Of a DNA stretch of 64,000 bases, positions 45,701-55,210 are shown in pieces. The position numbers were made by a program, and so were the translations under genes. Source of the stretch: Bacteroidales bacterium. Lineage in GTDB: Bacteria > Bacteroidota > Bacteroidia > Bacteroidales > JAADGE01. Positions within the stretch are counted from its first letter, which is position 1; the number at the start of each line of letters is the position of its first letter. The stretch covers positions 1-64,000 of the forward strand of contig JAIORQ010000055.1 of assembly GCA_021108035.1 (NCBI GenBank). The letters run 5' to 3'. The notes beneath the pieces were generated by a model. The model saw only the letters and a list, made by a program, of their open reading frames with translations. It did not search any database and was not told the DNA's origin.

Positions 45701-46389
45701 AATTATATAAACTATTAACACTAATTATTTTAAGTACATTATTTCTGCAATCTTGTGAAAGATTATTAACAGGCAGAAGCAATAAAAATAAAGTTCACGG
45801 AACTGTTACAGATAAAGAAACAGGTGAAGCAATAAAAGATGTAAAACTTACAATATACATAGAAGATTTTGACCGCACAAACGGAGAAGATGAAGTAACA
45901 GAACATTTTGCATATACAGATGATAACGGAGATTATGACTTAAAATTTAAAAGAGAAGACGGAACACATTACTATATTAAACCAACACATGAAGATTATG
46001 TTTATGGTATAAAAAACGGATGGTATCCGAATTTAGAAAATGGTCTTGAAAATGAAATAAATTTTGAAATGGAGGAAATAGATATTGTAAAGATTTCCGG
46101 TTCTGTTATAGGTCCTTATGATAATATTGAGAATGCAAAAGTTTCTGTTCTTAAAAGAAATAACGACAATACAAATTACCCGCAAACAACCGGAACAGAA
46201 GTCTTTTCAAACACATCAGGTGAATTTTATATTGAATTTGAAGGAGATGAAAACTATGAATTTTTCTTAAAACCTGAAAAAGAAGGATATTATTTTGAAA
46301 ATTATGATGGTTTGGATTATGTAGAAGTTGATAATTTAAATCCGGGATATATAATTAGTATATATTTCCATATGAGTGAAAATGATTAA
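45697..46389 (+). CDS. lipoprotein paralogue A (carboxypeptidase-regulatory-like domain)
   Basis: A 230-residue lipoprotein, lipobox LFLQSC with Cys20. Residues about 33-125 are a CarboxypepD_reg-like beta-sandwich (VHGTVTDKETGEAIKDVKLTIY ... YTDDNGDYDLKF); residues about 130-230 form a second, related sandwich (VKISGSVIGPYDNIENAKVSVLKR). Overlaps the lipase stop by ATGA, implying coupled translation and a functional link: perhaps a surface receptor or tether for the hydrolase (inference). Paralogues B (46404) and C (47524) share the first 125 residues almost exactly but differ afterwards. Confidence 0.8.
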   Translation: MKLYKLLTLIILSTLFLQSCERLLTGRSNKNKVHGTVTDKETGEAIKDVKLTIYIEDFDRTNGEDEVTEHFAYTDDNGDYDLKFKREDGTHYYIKPTHEDYVYGIKNGWYPNLENGLENEINFEMEEIDIVKISGSVIGPYDNIENAKVSVLKRNNDNTNYPQTTGTEVFSNTSGEFYIEFEGDENYEFFLKPEKEGYYFENYDGLDYVEVDNLNPGYIISIYFHMSEND

Positions 46390-46403
46390 AATATTATCAA
46401 GCT

Positions 46404-47105
46404 ATGAAAGCATATAAACTATTAACACTAATTATTTTAAGTGCATTATTTCTGCAATCTTGTGAAAGATTATTAACAGGCAGAAGCAATAAAAATAAAG
46501 TTCACGGAACTGTTACAGATAAAGAAACAGGTGAAGCAATAAAAGATGTAAAACTTACAATATACATAGAAGATTTTGACCGCACAAACGGAGAAGATGA
46601 AGTAACAGAACATTTTGCATATACAGATGATAACGGAGATTATGACTTAAAATTTAAAAGAGAAGACGGAACACATTACTATATTAAACCAACACATGAA
46701 GATTATGTTTATGGTATAAAAAACGGATGGTATCCGAATTTAGAAAATGGTCTTGAAAATGAAATAAATTTTGAAATGGAAAAAAGGGGAGTTGTAAAAA
46801 TTAAAGGAGACGCAAGATTTGAGTTTGATGATACTTTTGTTTGGTTAGAGAATGTTAGGATATTTGTTTTAAAAAGAGTTATCGGAAATACAAACTATCC
46901 TGAATCAATTGGGATAGAGACATATACAAATAATTTAGGAGAATTTAATATTGAGTTTGAAGGGGATGAAGAATTTGAGTTTTTCTTAAAACCGGAAAAA
47001 ACCGGTTATTATTATGAATGGAATGAATTAGATTATTTACAAGTTAATAATGTCAATCCCGGATATGAAATTAGTGTAACAATTGTTATGAAAATACATA
47101 ATTAA
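46404..47105 (+). CDS. lipoprotein paralogue B
   Basis: A 233-residue lipoprotein, tandem duplicate of the gene at 45697. The first 375 or so nucleotides, together with the preceding ATCAAGCTATGAA, are nearly identical to copy A (a few changes in codons 2-3 and 14). At NEINFEM the identity stops abruptly, and the C-terminal domain is diverged (VKIKGDARFEFDDTFVWLENVRIFVLKR) although of the same fold. This sharp border suggests recent duplication or gene conversion limited to the 5' half. It lacks an adjacent lipase copy on its 5' side. Confidence 0.8.
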   Translation: MKAYKLLTLIILSALFLQSCERLLTGRSNKNKVHGTVTDKETGEAIKDVKLTIYIEDFDRTNGEDEVTEHFAYTDDNGDYDLKFKREDGTHYYIKPTHEDYVYGIKNGWYPNLENGLENEINFEMEKRGVVKIKGDARFEFDDTFVWLENVRIFVLKRVIGNTNYPESIGIETYTNNLGEFNIEFEGDEEFEFFLKPEKTGYYYEWNELDYLQVNNVNPGYEISVTIVMKIHN

Positions 47106-47152
47106 AATCAATTAATTAAAACCCATGAATTATAGTTGCTTATGCAATCTGC

Positions 47153-47527
47153 CAAGTTCATTTTTTTCACCTTAACGAAATTGATAAAAGCTTGCTTCAA
47201 TCGGAAGAATGGGAAACGGATAATAAAGAAAATAAGAATATTGTAAATAATAAAACAGGAAGTACTACAAATTTTGTTTTTAACGAAAATATTACGATAT
47301 ATCCTAATCCCTCTGACGGAATATATACCGTAAATCTCAATACTCAAAACTCAAATCTAAAAACCAAAATAACAATTACCGATTTAACCGGAGAAATCGT
47401 ATATTCGGAAAATTATATTGATAACAATGAAATTACAATAAATATTTCAACAGAAAAATCGGGTATTTACTTTTTAAAATTTATTTCGGATAATAAAATA
47501 ATTATTAAAAAAATAATTAAGCTATGA
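47153..47527 (+). pseudogene. 3' fragment of a duplicated lipase gene (sorting domain only)
   Basis: The frame encodes QVHFFHLNEIDKSLL, corresponding to QVHLFLDEIDKSLL of the intact lipase (about residue 718 onward), and runs through an intact type A T9SS domain (YPNPSDGIYTVN ... SGIYFLKFISDNKIIIKKIIKL) to a stop that overlaps paralogue C as ATGA. There is no signal peptide, no hydrolase domain and only an internal ATG at 47192, so it cannot be secreted. Its sorting domain lacks the palindrome-encoded residues of the intact gene and so shows the ancestral form. Confidence 0.85.
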
Positions 47528-48240
47528 AACCATATAAACTTTTAACACTCATCTTTTTAAGCACATTATTTTTGCAATCTTGCGAAAGATTACTCACCGG
47601 CAGAAGCAATAAAAATAAAGTTCACGGAACGGTTACTGATAAAGAAACAGGAGAAGCAATAAAAGATGTAAAACTTACAATATACATTGAAGATTTCGAC
47701 CGTACAAACGGTGAAGACGAAGTTACGGAACATACTGCATATACAGATGATAACGGAGATTATGACTTAAAATTTAAAAGAGAAGACGGAACTCATTATT
47801 ATATTAAACCTACACATGATAATTATACATTAGTAATATTAAACGGTTGGTATCCGAATTTAGAGAACGGATTGGAAAATGAAATAAATTTTGAAATGAC
47901 AAAGATAGGTCCTGCTAAAATAAATATTGTAACTTATCTTATAAACCCGGTCAACTCTCATGATTACAGTAATAGAATACCTGATGTTAAAATTACCGTT
48001 TTGGAAAGACATGAAGAAGATAATGATACTTATCCCATTTCTGTTGACACTATAAAATATACTGATAATACAGGTGAATGCTATATTGAATATTGGGAAA
48101 AAGAAGCTTTTCATTATTTCTTAAAACCTGAAAAAGAAGGTTATACTTATGATAAATGGGGCTATGATTATTATATGTTAGGATCTTATACACAAGGACA
48201 TCCAAAAAATATTGAATTGGGAATGAGACAAGAAAAATAA
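47524..48240 (+). CDS. lipoprotein paralogue C
   Basis: A 238-residue lipoprotein with the same signal (LFLQSC) and the same first domain as A and B. Here the protein sequence is conserved but many codons differ synonymously, so this is the older copy. The C-terminal domain is different again (AKINIVTYLINPVNSHDYSNRIPDVKITVLERHEE) and longer. Start overlaps the lipase fragment as ATGA, repeating the gene junction at 45697. The stop is followed in the same frame by another lipase fragment. Confidence 0.8.
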   Translation: MKPYKLLTLIFLSTLFLQSCERLLTGRSNKNKVHGTVTDKETGEAIKDVKLTIYIEDFDRTNGEDEVTEHTAYTDDNGDYDLKFKREDGTHYYIKPTHDNYTLVILNGWYPNLENGLENEINFEMTKIGPAKINIVTYLINPVNSHDYSNRIPDVKITVLERHEEDNDTYPISVDTIKYTDNTGECYIEYWEKEAFHYFLKPEKEGYTYDKWGYDYYMLGSYTQGHPKNIELGMRQEK

Positions 48241-48441
48241 ACTAATGAATTTATCCCCGATTATCTTGTACTTGACGGACACGATTGGAACCAAGGAGAA
48301 ATTTCAGCAGAAGTAAGCATAAGAATGACAAACGGTTTTCATGCATCAGCAGATGACCAAGTTCACTTGTATCTTGACGAGATAGACAAAAGTCTTCTTA
48401 TAAATGAAGGGTGGAGTAATAATAAGAACAATTATTCTTAA
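48241..48441 (+). pseudogene. internal fragment of a duplicated lipase gene
   Basis: Directly after the stop of paralogue C and in its frame, 66 codons encode NEFIPDYLVLDGHDWNQGE and then a stretch through HASADDQVHLYLDEIDKSLLINEGWS, matching lipase residues about 676-735, then stop before the sorting domain. It has no start codon. The match is close at nucleotide level to the intact gene (45213-45400), so it was duplicated recently. Confidence 0.85.
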
Positions 48442-48869
48442 AAAAACAACAAGTGATGCTTTAACCACCAAATATTTTTCAGAGAACCGGAACCTTCAAA
48501 AATGAAACTACTCTTCGATTTCGAATATTTTTATATTTTACTTATTATCTGATTGTTACGGCAATTTTGTTTGTAAAAATATAATATTGCTGTTCGATTT
48601 TAACAATACTTACTGTAATAATAATTTCCTTGATATATTATAAATAACTGTATTTTTGTGAGTTAAATGTTTTGGTATATATATTGACTTATTGTTTGCA
48701 GCATTGCTCGGTAAGAATTTATTAATTAAAGATTGAGAAAGTTGCATGGTTTGTACCAATCTATTTCAATCTAATTATGTTATCTCAAACAGGTCTGAAA
48801 TGTATTTTTATCAGTACCTAATAATGAGATTTAACCGAAGTTTTAGCAGAAATACAGAAAAATAAAAAA
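48442..48869. other. gene-free interval after the lipoprotein array
   Basis: About 430 nt, AT-rich, no credible gene, no clear inverted repeat. The promoter of the next gene begins at its end. Confidence 0.5.
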
Positions 48870-48901
48870 TTTGCAACAAATGCATATAAAAGCTATATTT
48901 G
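48870..48901 (+). promoter_or_regulatory. Bacteroidota-type promoter of the 714-residue surface protein
   Basis: TTTG (48870-48873), 20-nt spacer, TATATTTG (48894-48901): an excellent consensus match, about 65 nt before the ATG. Confidence 0.65.
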
Positions 48902-48971
48902 CAAGATTATTCATTATGTTAAACCAAACAGAACACCAAAAAACTAAATTGTTTAACTTAATTTAAAATTT

Positions 48972-51116
48972 TTGGCTATGAAAAATAAAATTTTTACAAC
49001 AAGAAATTTATTCAGACTAATATTTATTGCTTTATTTATAACTGCAATAAATATTAATAATGCTGCAGCACAAGCAGTAAGTATTAACACAACAGGAAAT
49101 GCTCCTGATGCAAGTGCAATGCTGGATATTGTTTCAACAAGCAGCGGAATATTAATTCCGAGAATGACAGAAGCAGAACGCGGAACAATTGATGTAACAG
49201 GTTCACCCACAGGTGTTATGGTGTATCAAACTGACGGAGCAGTCCCCGGTTATTATTATTATGACGGAACTGAATGGCAAAATTTGTTCAGTGGTGATAT
49301 TCCTGTAATCCCCGGAGAAAGTGAATATTGGCTTCGTCCGGATGCTGACCCAACATACATCTATCCGGAGGGAAATACAATGATAAAAGTTTATGACGCA
49401 GGAGAAACTTACGGTATTCATTATGACGGTGGTACAAACCAATACGGTATTTGGGCAAGAACAACAGATGTAACAAACCCGACAGCAGCTGTTGCCGGTT
49501 TTTCTGATGTTGCCGGAAATCAGACTACCGGTTATTTAGGATATAACGGAAATTGGACTGCAACTGCACCGGCTACAACTTTCGGAACTGTATCCGGAAG
49601 CGGGGCATATGCAATTGCTGAAGATCCCGGCAGAACTGCTGTTTTCGGCAGATCAACAGGTAATGCCACTTTTGCGGCTACTATTAGTTATTCTGATGTT
49701 TGGATGGCAAATTATAATTATGTAGATAACTCATCTGATACTTATAATCCATCAACTGTTTATGCACAGTTGAACAATACAGATGTTACACTTGCAGGAG
49801 ATCATAAAGCATATACCGGTGTAAGTGTTTATGAAGGTGCTACTGATGGAGCAGGTACAACTATGGGGGCATATTTTCAAGGATGGGGATACAATAATGC
49901 CGGAACAGCAGGACAGCCTGCAGTAGGTGTTACCGGTGAAGGTCTTGGTACAATTTCGGGTTTATATGATTATGCAGCCGGAGTCAGAGCATCATCTAAC
50001 TCACCCGGAACTATTTATGCTCATCCTAACGGTTTAGGTGCTGCTGTTGAAGGAACAGGACGATACGGTGGAGCTTATTTTGATTTATTATATGATGCAG
50101 GACCGGGTGTAGGCTATTACCTTGGTGAAACTTGGAATGGTTTAGTTGCAGATGCTTGGCCTGCTAACGGGTCAATGAATAGTGATATGTGGTTTTTTGG
50201 TGTACATGGTGCTCTTTTTAATGTAGATGCAAATAGCAGAATAAACAGACGTTCAGGAGGTGTTCTTGGATCTCATGAAGATGGCGGTGCTCAAAATGCA
50301 TGGGGTTCACTTGGATATCATGCAAATAATAATAGTTATTATGGTGTATATGGTTCAACTCCATATGCTTCCGGCGGCGGAAAAAATAAAGTTTATAACG
50401 GAACGGGAGTTGCAGGTTCCGGAAGTTTATTTGGTGCTTGGTTTAACGGTGAAACATATGGTATGGCAGTCAAAGGAGAAAGATTTGGATTGTATGTATC
50501 AGGAAAACAATATACGAATGAAGTAATTACTCAATTAAATGATAACGGAACAAATGAAAGAATTGCCACATATGTTCCAACTTCAATGACTGTTGATATT
50601 TATATGAAAGGAACCGGACAATTAGAAAATGGTAAAGCAACAATTAATTTCGACAAAGAATATATAAATCTTATTTCTGATTCAGAACCTGTTATTGTAA
50701 CAGTAACACCTATGGGACAAACTAATGGTGTTTATTTAGAATCTGTAAAATCAACCGGTTTCAGTATTGCAGAAAACAATGCCGGAAAATCAAATACTTC
50801 TTTCTCATGGATAGCTGTTGCTACAAGAAGAGGTTATGAAAATCCTGAAAACCCTAAAGAAGTTTTATCGTATGATTATGATAAAAATCTTTCTGATCAT
50901 ATGTTTAATGACAGTGATTTAGAAAATGAGGGAAAACCAATGTGGTTTGACGGTGAAAAGATTAATTTTACAGAAGTTCCGAATGTAGTAAGAATGGATA
51001 ATAAAAAAGAAAGGAAAATTAGAGTTGATTCAAAAATAAAAATTATAGAAGAAGATATAAAAGTTAATAATGAAATTTTAAAACAATCATTCAAAAAAAC
51101 GAAAGTAATAAAATAA
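48972..51116 (+). CDS. secreted surface protein, tail-fibre-like
   Basis: A 714-residue exported protein with a signal peptide (about 1-34, ending NAAAQ). The opening AVSINTTGNAPDASAMLDIVSTSSGILIPRMT and GVMVYQTDGAVPGYYYYDGTEW is a widespread N-terminal signature of Bacteroidota surface proteins that resemble phage tail collar/fibre proteins. The centre (about 130-520) is Gly/Ala/Tyr-rich beta sequence; the C-terminal 200 residues (TSMTVDIYMKGTGQLENGKATINFDKEY) form a distinct domain found at the end of such proteins, with a basic tail. No T9SS domain of type A or B. It has its own strong promoter. Confidence 0.75.
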   Translation: MAMKNKIFTTRNLFRLIFIALFITAININNAAAQAVSINTTGNAPDASAMLDIVSTSSGILIPRMTEAERGTIDVTGSPTGVMVYQTDGAVPGYYYYDGTEWQNLFSGDIPVIPGESEYWLRPDADPTYIYPEGNTMIKVYDAGETYGIHYDGGTNQYGIWARTTDVTNPTAAVAGFSDVAGNQTTGYLGYNGNWTATAPATTFGTVSGSGAYAIAEDPGRTAVFGRSTGNATFAATISYSDVWMANYNYVDNSSDTYNPSTVYAQLNNTDVTLAGDHKAYTGVSVYEGATDGAGTTMGAYFQGWGYNNAGTAGQPAVGVTGEGLGTISGLYDYAAGVRASSNSPGTIYAHPNGLGAAVEGTGRYGGAYFDLLYDAGPGVGYYLGETWNGLVADAWPANGSMNSDMWFFGVHGALFNVDANSRINRRSGGVLGSHEDGGAQNAWGSLGYHANNNSYYGVYGSTPYASGGGKNKVYNGTGVAGSGSLFGAWFNGETYGMAVKGERFGLYVSGKQYTNEVITQLNDNGTNERIATYVPTSMTVDIYMKGTGQLENGKATINFDKEYINLISDSEPVIVTVTPMGQTNGVYLESVKSTGFSIAENNAGKSNTSFSWIAVATRRGYENPENPKEVLSYDYDKNLSDHMFNDSDLENEGKPMWFDGEKINFTEVPNVVRMDNKKERKIRVDSKIKIIEEDIKVNNEILKQSFKKTKVIK

Positions 51117-51154
51117 TATTTGAAAGATTATTATTATTATTTCATCAAAAAAAC

Positions 51155-51185
51155 TTGATAAATTAAAAAATATAACATATATTTA
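51155..51185 (+). promoter_or_regulatory. probable promoter of T9SS surface protein gene
   Basis: TTG (51155-51157), 20-nt spacer, TATATTTA (51178-51185), one mismatch to TAnnTTTG; 56 nt before the ATG at 51242. Confidence 0.4.
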
Positions 51186-51241
51186 AGCAAAATATAACAA
51201 GCTAATTTAATTATTGTATAAATAATTTTTAAATAATTATT

Positions 51242-53182
51242 ATGAAAAACAGACTTTTATTAATCTTATTTATTCTTGTAAGCTTTAGTTTCGGTGCTTT
51301 TGCTCAAGGTATTACCAACAACGGAGCTGTGATTGTGATAGAATCCGGAACAACTGTTTCGGTTACAAACGGAGGCGGTTATTATAACTTAACCAACGGT
51401 ACAGCTCACGGACAAATTGATCTTGACGGTACTTTGGATATTGAGGGAGATTTTGAAAACAATGTTACTGATGTAACTGAAAATGTATTTATTAACGTAA
51501 ATACTGACGGAACAGTAGTCTTTACCGGTACCGCTGATCAGAGTATAAGTAATTCAACGGCAAATGCTTATATTGATTTTGAAAATGTTACAGTTGATAA
51601 AACTTCAAATACTGTATTTTTAGATGCAGGAAGTGCTGCAACTGTAAATGGTGTTTTAAACGTAAATGCCGGTACTTTCAGATTATCTTCACCTGCCGAC
51701 GGAGAAGCCCCTTCAGGTTCTTTAATTACAAATACCGGTGCTGCGGGAAATGTAACAGGAGCCGGAGCATTGTGGGTTGACAGGCATTTTGAAACAAACG
51801 GAAGATGGGTATATTTCAGTGTACCTGTAAGTAACGGAAGTGATGATGATTTTGATAATACAAATAATTCTCATCCTTTTAATGCTAATTTATATACTTA
51901 TGATGAAAGCTATAATGCTCCCGGAACTCCGCCTAATACAAATTACACAAACTGGACAGAGCCTGCTTATGCATTTTATAATTCTTGGTACAACAATCAA
52001 ATTGCAGATGAATTTAGTGATGTAACAATGGATGGCGGTGATGCATTAGGATATGCTACTTATAATGAGCTTGAAATTGATGTTGAATTTGGAGGAAGCC
52101 CTTCGAGTTTAAATAATGCAGCTTCATACGGACCGGCAGTATCATATACATTCAATGACGGAAACAGTGGTTATTATGACGGATGGAATTTTGTAGGTAA
52201 TCCTTATCCTGTTGCATTGGATTGGGATAATATAAATTGGACTAAAACCGGTATATCAAATACAGTTTATATGTGGGACGGAGATAACGGTAATTATGTA
52301 TATTATAATGACGGTTCTCCTGATGATCATGAAAACAGTCCGGGATCAAGTTTAAACGGAGATGCAAGATATATTCCTGCAATGCAAGGATTCTTTGTGA
52401 AAGCAAGTGCTGCACCTACTTTAACTATTCCTGATGATGCCAGATTGCACTATCAAAAAGATATGTATAAAAACGGAAGCGGTGAAACTACAGAGTTTGA
52501 ATATATTATGTTAAGAACTGAACATGAAGGTTTTTCAGATGAAACTATTGTAAGATTTTTTGAAGATGCAACAACTGCAGTTGATGATGCTTTTGATGCA
52601 TATAAAATGTTTCCGTGGAGCACACCGGCAATGATTTATTCACTAGCTCTTAACCCGATTGAAATTCCGGTTGCAATTAACAGTCTGCCTGTCAGCACTA
52701 TCGGAACAACAGTTCCTCTCGGTTTCTTAACAGAAGAAGCCGGAAGTTATTCAATTTCAGTTAATGAATATAACTTTGAGTTGAGTACCGAAGTTAAATT
52801 AATTGATACTTATCTTGAGACAGAAACATTATTAGATGAAGGTATTGAATATTTTTTTACATTTGACGGCGGAGAAAACAGAGACAGATTTTTTCTTTTT
52901 GTAGCTCCCGAAGCTGTTGATATTGAAGATCCTCAAGAAGAATTTGAAACAAATGTTAATGTTTGGTCAAACGGGAATAATGTTCATATAACAATTTCAT
53001 CTTATGAATTAATTGATGCAAGAGTTGAAATATTTGATGTTCTCGGTAAATCTGTTATTCAAAAAAGATTAATCGGAACATATAATGTAGTAAATGTTCC
53101 CGGATCAAGCGGTACTTATTTTGTTAAGTTAAGAACAAAAGACGGTACAGTAAGAACAGATAAAGTTTTTATTCAAAAATAA
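51242..53182 (+). CDS. secreted beta-rich protein with type A T9SS sorting domain
   Basis: A 646-residue protein: signal peptide 1-22 (ending AFAQ), a beta-helix-like N-terminal region (about 25-170, repeated LDGTLDIEGDF, GTVVFTGTADQSI, GVLNVNAGTF), a middle domain beginning WVDRHFETNGRWVYFSVPVS, and a C-terminal T9SS domain (about 570-646: NVHITISSYELIDARVEIFDVLGKSV ... TYFVKLRTKDGTVRTDKVFIQK). Predicted exported and attached at the cell surface; binding or structural role, no catalytic motif seen. Ends in a strong intrinsic terminator. Confidence 0.85.
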   Translation: MKNRLLLILFILVSFSFGAFAQGITNNGAVIVIESGTTVSVTNGGGYYNLTNGTAHGQIDLDGTLDIEGDFENNVTDVTENVFINVNTDGTVVFTGTADQSISNSTANAYIDFENVTVDKTSNTVFLDAGSAATVNGVLNVNAGTFRLSSPADGEAPSGSLITNTGAAGNVTGAGALWVDRHFETNGRWVYFSVPVSNGSDDDFDNTNNSHPFNANLYTYDESYNAPGTPPNTNYTNWTEPAYAFYNSWYNNQIADEFSDVTMDGGDALGYATYNELEIDVEFGGSPSSLNNAASYGPAVSYTFNDGNSGYYDGWNFVGNPYPVALDWDNINWTKTGISNTVYMWDGDNGNYVYYNDGSPDDHENSPGSSLNGDARYIPAMQGFFVKASAAPTLTIPDDARLHYQKDMYKNGSGETTEFEYIMLRTEHEGFSDETIVRFFEDATTAVDDAFDAYKMFPWSTPAMIYSLALNPIEIPVAINSLPVSTIGTTVPLGFLTEEAGSYSISVNEYNFELSTEVKLIDTYLETETLLDEGIEYFFTFDGGENRDRFFLFVAPEAVDIEDPQEEFETNVNVWSNGNNVHITISSYELIDARVEIFDVLGKSVIQKRLIGTYNVVNVPGSSGTYFVKLRTKDGTVRTDKVFIQK

Positions 53183-53211
53183 ACAAGGTCTTGTTTTTCA
53201 TAATAAATCAG

Positions 53212-53237
53212 CCCGTAAGTTTTCTTGCGGGTTTTTT
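53212..53237 (+). terminator. intrinsic terminator after the T9SS protein gene
   Basis: CCCGTAAG-TTTT-CTTGCGGG followed by TTTTTT. The GC-rich stem plus T-tract is the clearest terminator of the window. Between it and aroK (53247-53303) is a degenerate ATGATTGA repeat, another 8-bp tandem motif. Confidence 0.88.
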
Positions 53238-53327
53238 AATGGTAAAATGCTTTTGATGCTTTAATGATTGAATGATTGAATGCTTTAATGATTGAATAAT
53301 TGATATAACATCTAAATTAAAACTATA

Positions 53328-53837
53328 ATGAAAATCATCTTAACAGGTATGCCGGGAAGCGGTAAAACAACTGTTGCAAAGAAATTTGCAGAGCATAAAA
53401 TGATTGAATTTATTGATTCTGATTTATATATTGAGAATAAATATAATATGCCGGTCAGCCGGATATTCAGCGAGTCAGGGGAGAGTAAATTCAGAGAATA
53501 TGAGCATATTGCTCTCATAGAGCTGTTGCGGAAAGATAAGTTTATTCTTGCTGCAGGCGGAGGACTGCCGTGTTTTTTTGATAATATGAATCTGATTAAA
53601 GAAAATTTTGTTTCAGTTTATTTAAATTTACCTGCCAAAATGCTGGTTGAGAGGATAATACAAACAGAAAAGGGTAGGAGCAGGCCCTTAATTCAAAACA
53701 AGACAAAAAGTGAAATTCTTCATTATATTACAAAAACCTTGGAAAATCGAAAAAGATTTTACGAAATGGCAGATTACCAAATAGATGCAGCAGTATCTGT
53801 TGAAGATATCTTAAGAAATGATCCTTTCAATCTTTAA
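53328..53837 (+). CDS. aroK: shikimate kinase
   Basis: Shikimate kinase phosphorylates shikimate at C3 in the chorismate pathway. Walker A is GMPGSGKTT (7-15); the DSD shikimate-binding motif is at about 31-33 (FIDSDLYI); FREYEH supplies the substrate-binding Arg; AAGGGLP (about 75-81) is the Walker-B-region loop; the LID has GRSRPL. 169 residues, complete. It is alone: no other aromatic pathway gene is in the window. Its last 27 nt overlap the convergent tilS gene. Confidence 0.93.
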   Translation: MKIILTGMPGSGKTTVAKKFAEHKMIEFIDSDLYIENKYNMPVSRIFSESGESKFREYEHIALIELLRKDKFILAAGGGLPCFFDNMNLIKENFVSVYLNLPAKMLVERIIQTEKGRSRPLIQNKTKSEILHYITKTLENRKRFYEMADYQIDAAVSVEDILRNDPFNL

Positions 53838-55154
53838 AATATTTTTTGTTTTATTCGTAATTTTAAACCTGTCATCAATTCTGTGTCCTGTTATCCAAAC
53901 AATCTTATTATCTGAAATAAGAAGATATGTTTTGTCTTTTTCAATCCGATTTAGTTTAATATCCGTAAAGAAATCACTTATTAACTTTTTGCCTGACATA
54001 CCGAGAGGACAGAAGTAATCACCTTCTTTTCGTGTTCTTAAAGTTAAAGGATATTTAATTTTATCGGCATCTAAAAGTGCAATATTATTATCATTGCTGA
54101 AATTAACTTCTTCTGAACTTTTTTTAATTCTTTCAAAAATTAATTTTATGGGTTCATTAACAAATTTTATATTTGATGTAATTATGCAGTTTTTATTTGT
54201 TTTATTTTCAATTTTGCTGATTATAAGATCATTTCTGTCTTTTAAAATTTTATAAGTTCTTGATAAAAAGACTTTTCCGGTTTGAAGATGCGGTAATGAT
54301 GATAAAATATCTTTAGTTTGGCTTGAATTAAAGCCGTAGGGTGCAATAATCTCAAATAGTAACGTCATAGATGCTTGGTTTCTCAAAAGTTTCTCAATAT
54401 TGATAAAAACGTGGTTACCAACAGATTTTACTATCTTCTTTATGTTGTTATTGATGTAATTTATATAAATTTCTTCCAAATCATTCAAAATGTCAAAATT
54501 ACTTGACATTGTATCGCTTATATTCGGATTAATTTCCTTTAAACGAGGAATTATTTCATGTCTTATCTTGTTTCTTACAAAGTTTGTGTCAAGGTTTGAT
54601 TTGTCAATGCGATATGAGATATTGTTTTCTTTACAATAAGACTTTATTTCATTTTGTTCTGCAAATAATAAAGGTCTGATAATGTAACCGTTTTTTGCTT
54701 GAATACTTCTCAAGCCTCTTATTCCTGTTCCGGCAATCAGATTAATGAAAAATGTTTCAATTTTATCATTCAGATGATGAGCTGTTAATATATAGTCTGT
54801 GTTATGTTTCTTTCTTAAGCTTTCAAACCAATCATATCTTAATATTCTGGCAGCCTCTTCAACGGAATATTTATTTTTTTCGGCAAAACTGCTTGTGTCA
54901 AAACTTGTTACAAATAATTCTAAGTTAAGATTTGAAGCAATATCTCTTACAAAAGCTTCATCCTTATCAGATTCTTCAGCTCTTAGTTTAAAGTTACAAT
55001 GAGCAAGTTTAATGTTATATCCCGATTCGTGTAACAAATAAGTAAGAGCAGTTGAATCACATCCGCCGCTTATTGCAATAAGAAGTTTATGGTCTTTATT
55101 GAAAAGCTTATTTTCAATTATATATTTTTCCGGGTTTATTAATATCGGGTGCAT
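53811..55154 (-). CDS. tilS: tRNA(Ile)-lysidine synthase
   Basis: TilS converts C34 of tRNA-Ile(CAU) to lysidine, so it is needed to decode AUA. The PP-loop ISGGCDSTALTYLL is near residues 28-41 of the product, with HCNFKLRAEESDKDE, LTAHHLNDKIETFFINLIAGTGIRGL and a C-terminal TilS domain including PLTLRTRKEGDYFCPLGMSGKK. The frame is open to an ATG at 55214, but MHPILINPEKYI at 55154 is the usual N-terminus; the longer start would overlap the upstream regulator gene. It lies downstream of and in line with that regulator. The 3' ends of tilS and aroK overlap by 27 nt. Confidence 0.92.
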   Translation of the reverse strand: MHPILINPEKYIIENKLFNKDHKLLIAISGGCDSTALTYLLHESGYNIKLAHCNFKLRAEESDKDEAFVRDIASNLNLELFVTSFDTSSFAEKNKYSVEEAARILRYDWFESLRKKHNTDYILTAHHLNDKIETFFINLIAGTGIRGLRSIQAKNGYIIRPLLFAEQNEIKSYCKENNISYRIDKSNLDTNFVRNKIRHEIIPRLKEINPNISDTMSSNFDILNDLEEIYINYINNNIKKIVKSVGNHVFINIEKLLRNQASMTLLFEIIAPYGFNSSQTKDILSSLPHLQTGKVFLSRTYKILKDRNDLIISKIENKTNKNCIITSNIKFVNEPIKLIFERIKKSSEEVNFSNDNNIALLDADKIKYPLTLRTRKEGDYFCPLGMSGKKLISDFFTDIKLNRIEKDKTYLLISDNKIVWITGHRIDDRFKITNKTKNILKIERIIS

Positions 55155-55210
55155 GATTAATAAATGAACCTCAAATATATTAAATTTATTTAAAACAAAG
55201 TTTAACTTGA

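Noticed and set aside
47192-47527. Independent small secreted protein with T9SS domain
   Set aside because: It has no signal peptide and its sequence aligns to the 3' end of the upstream lipase, so it is a duplication fragment.
53247-53303. Phase-variable repeat before aroK
   Set aside because: The ATGATTGA units are few and degenerate, and aroK is a housekeeping gene; not enough to argue for a switch.
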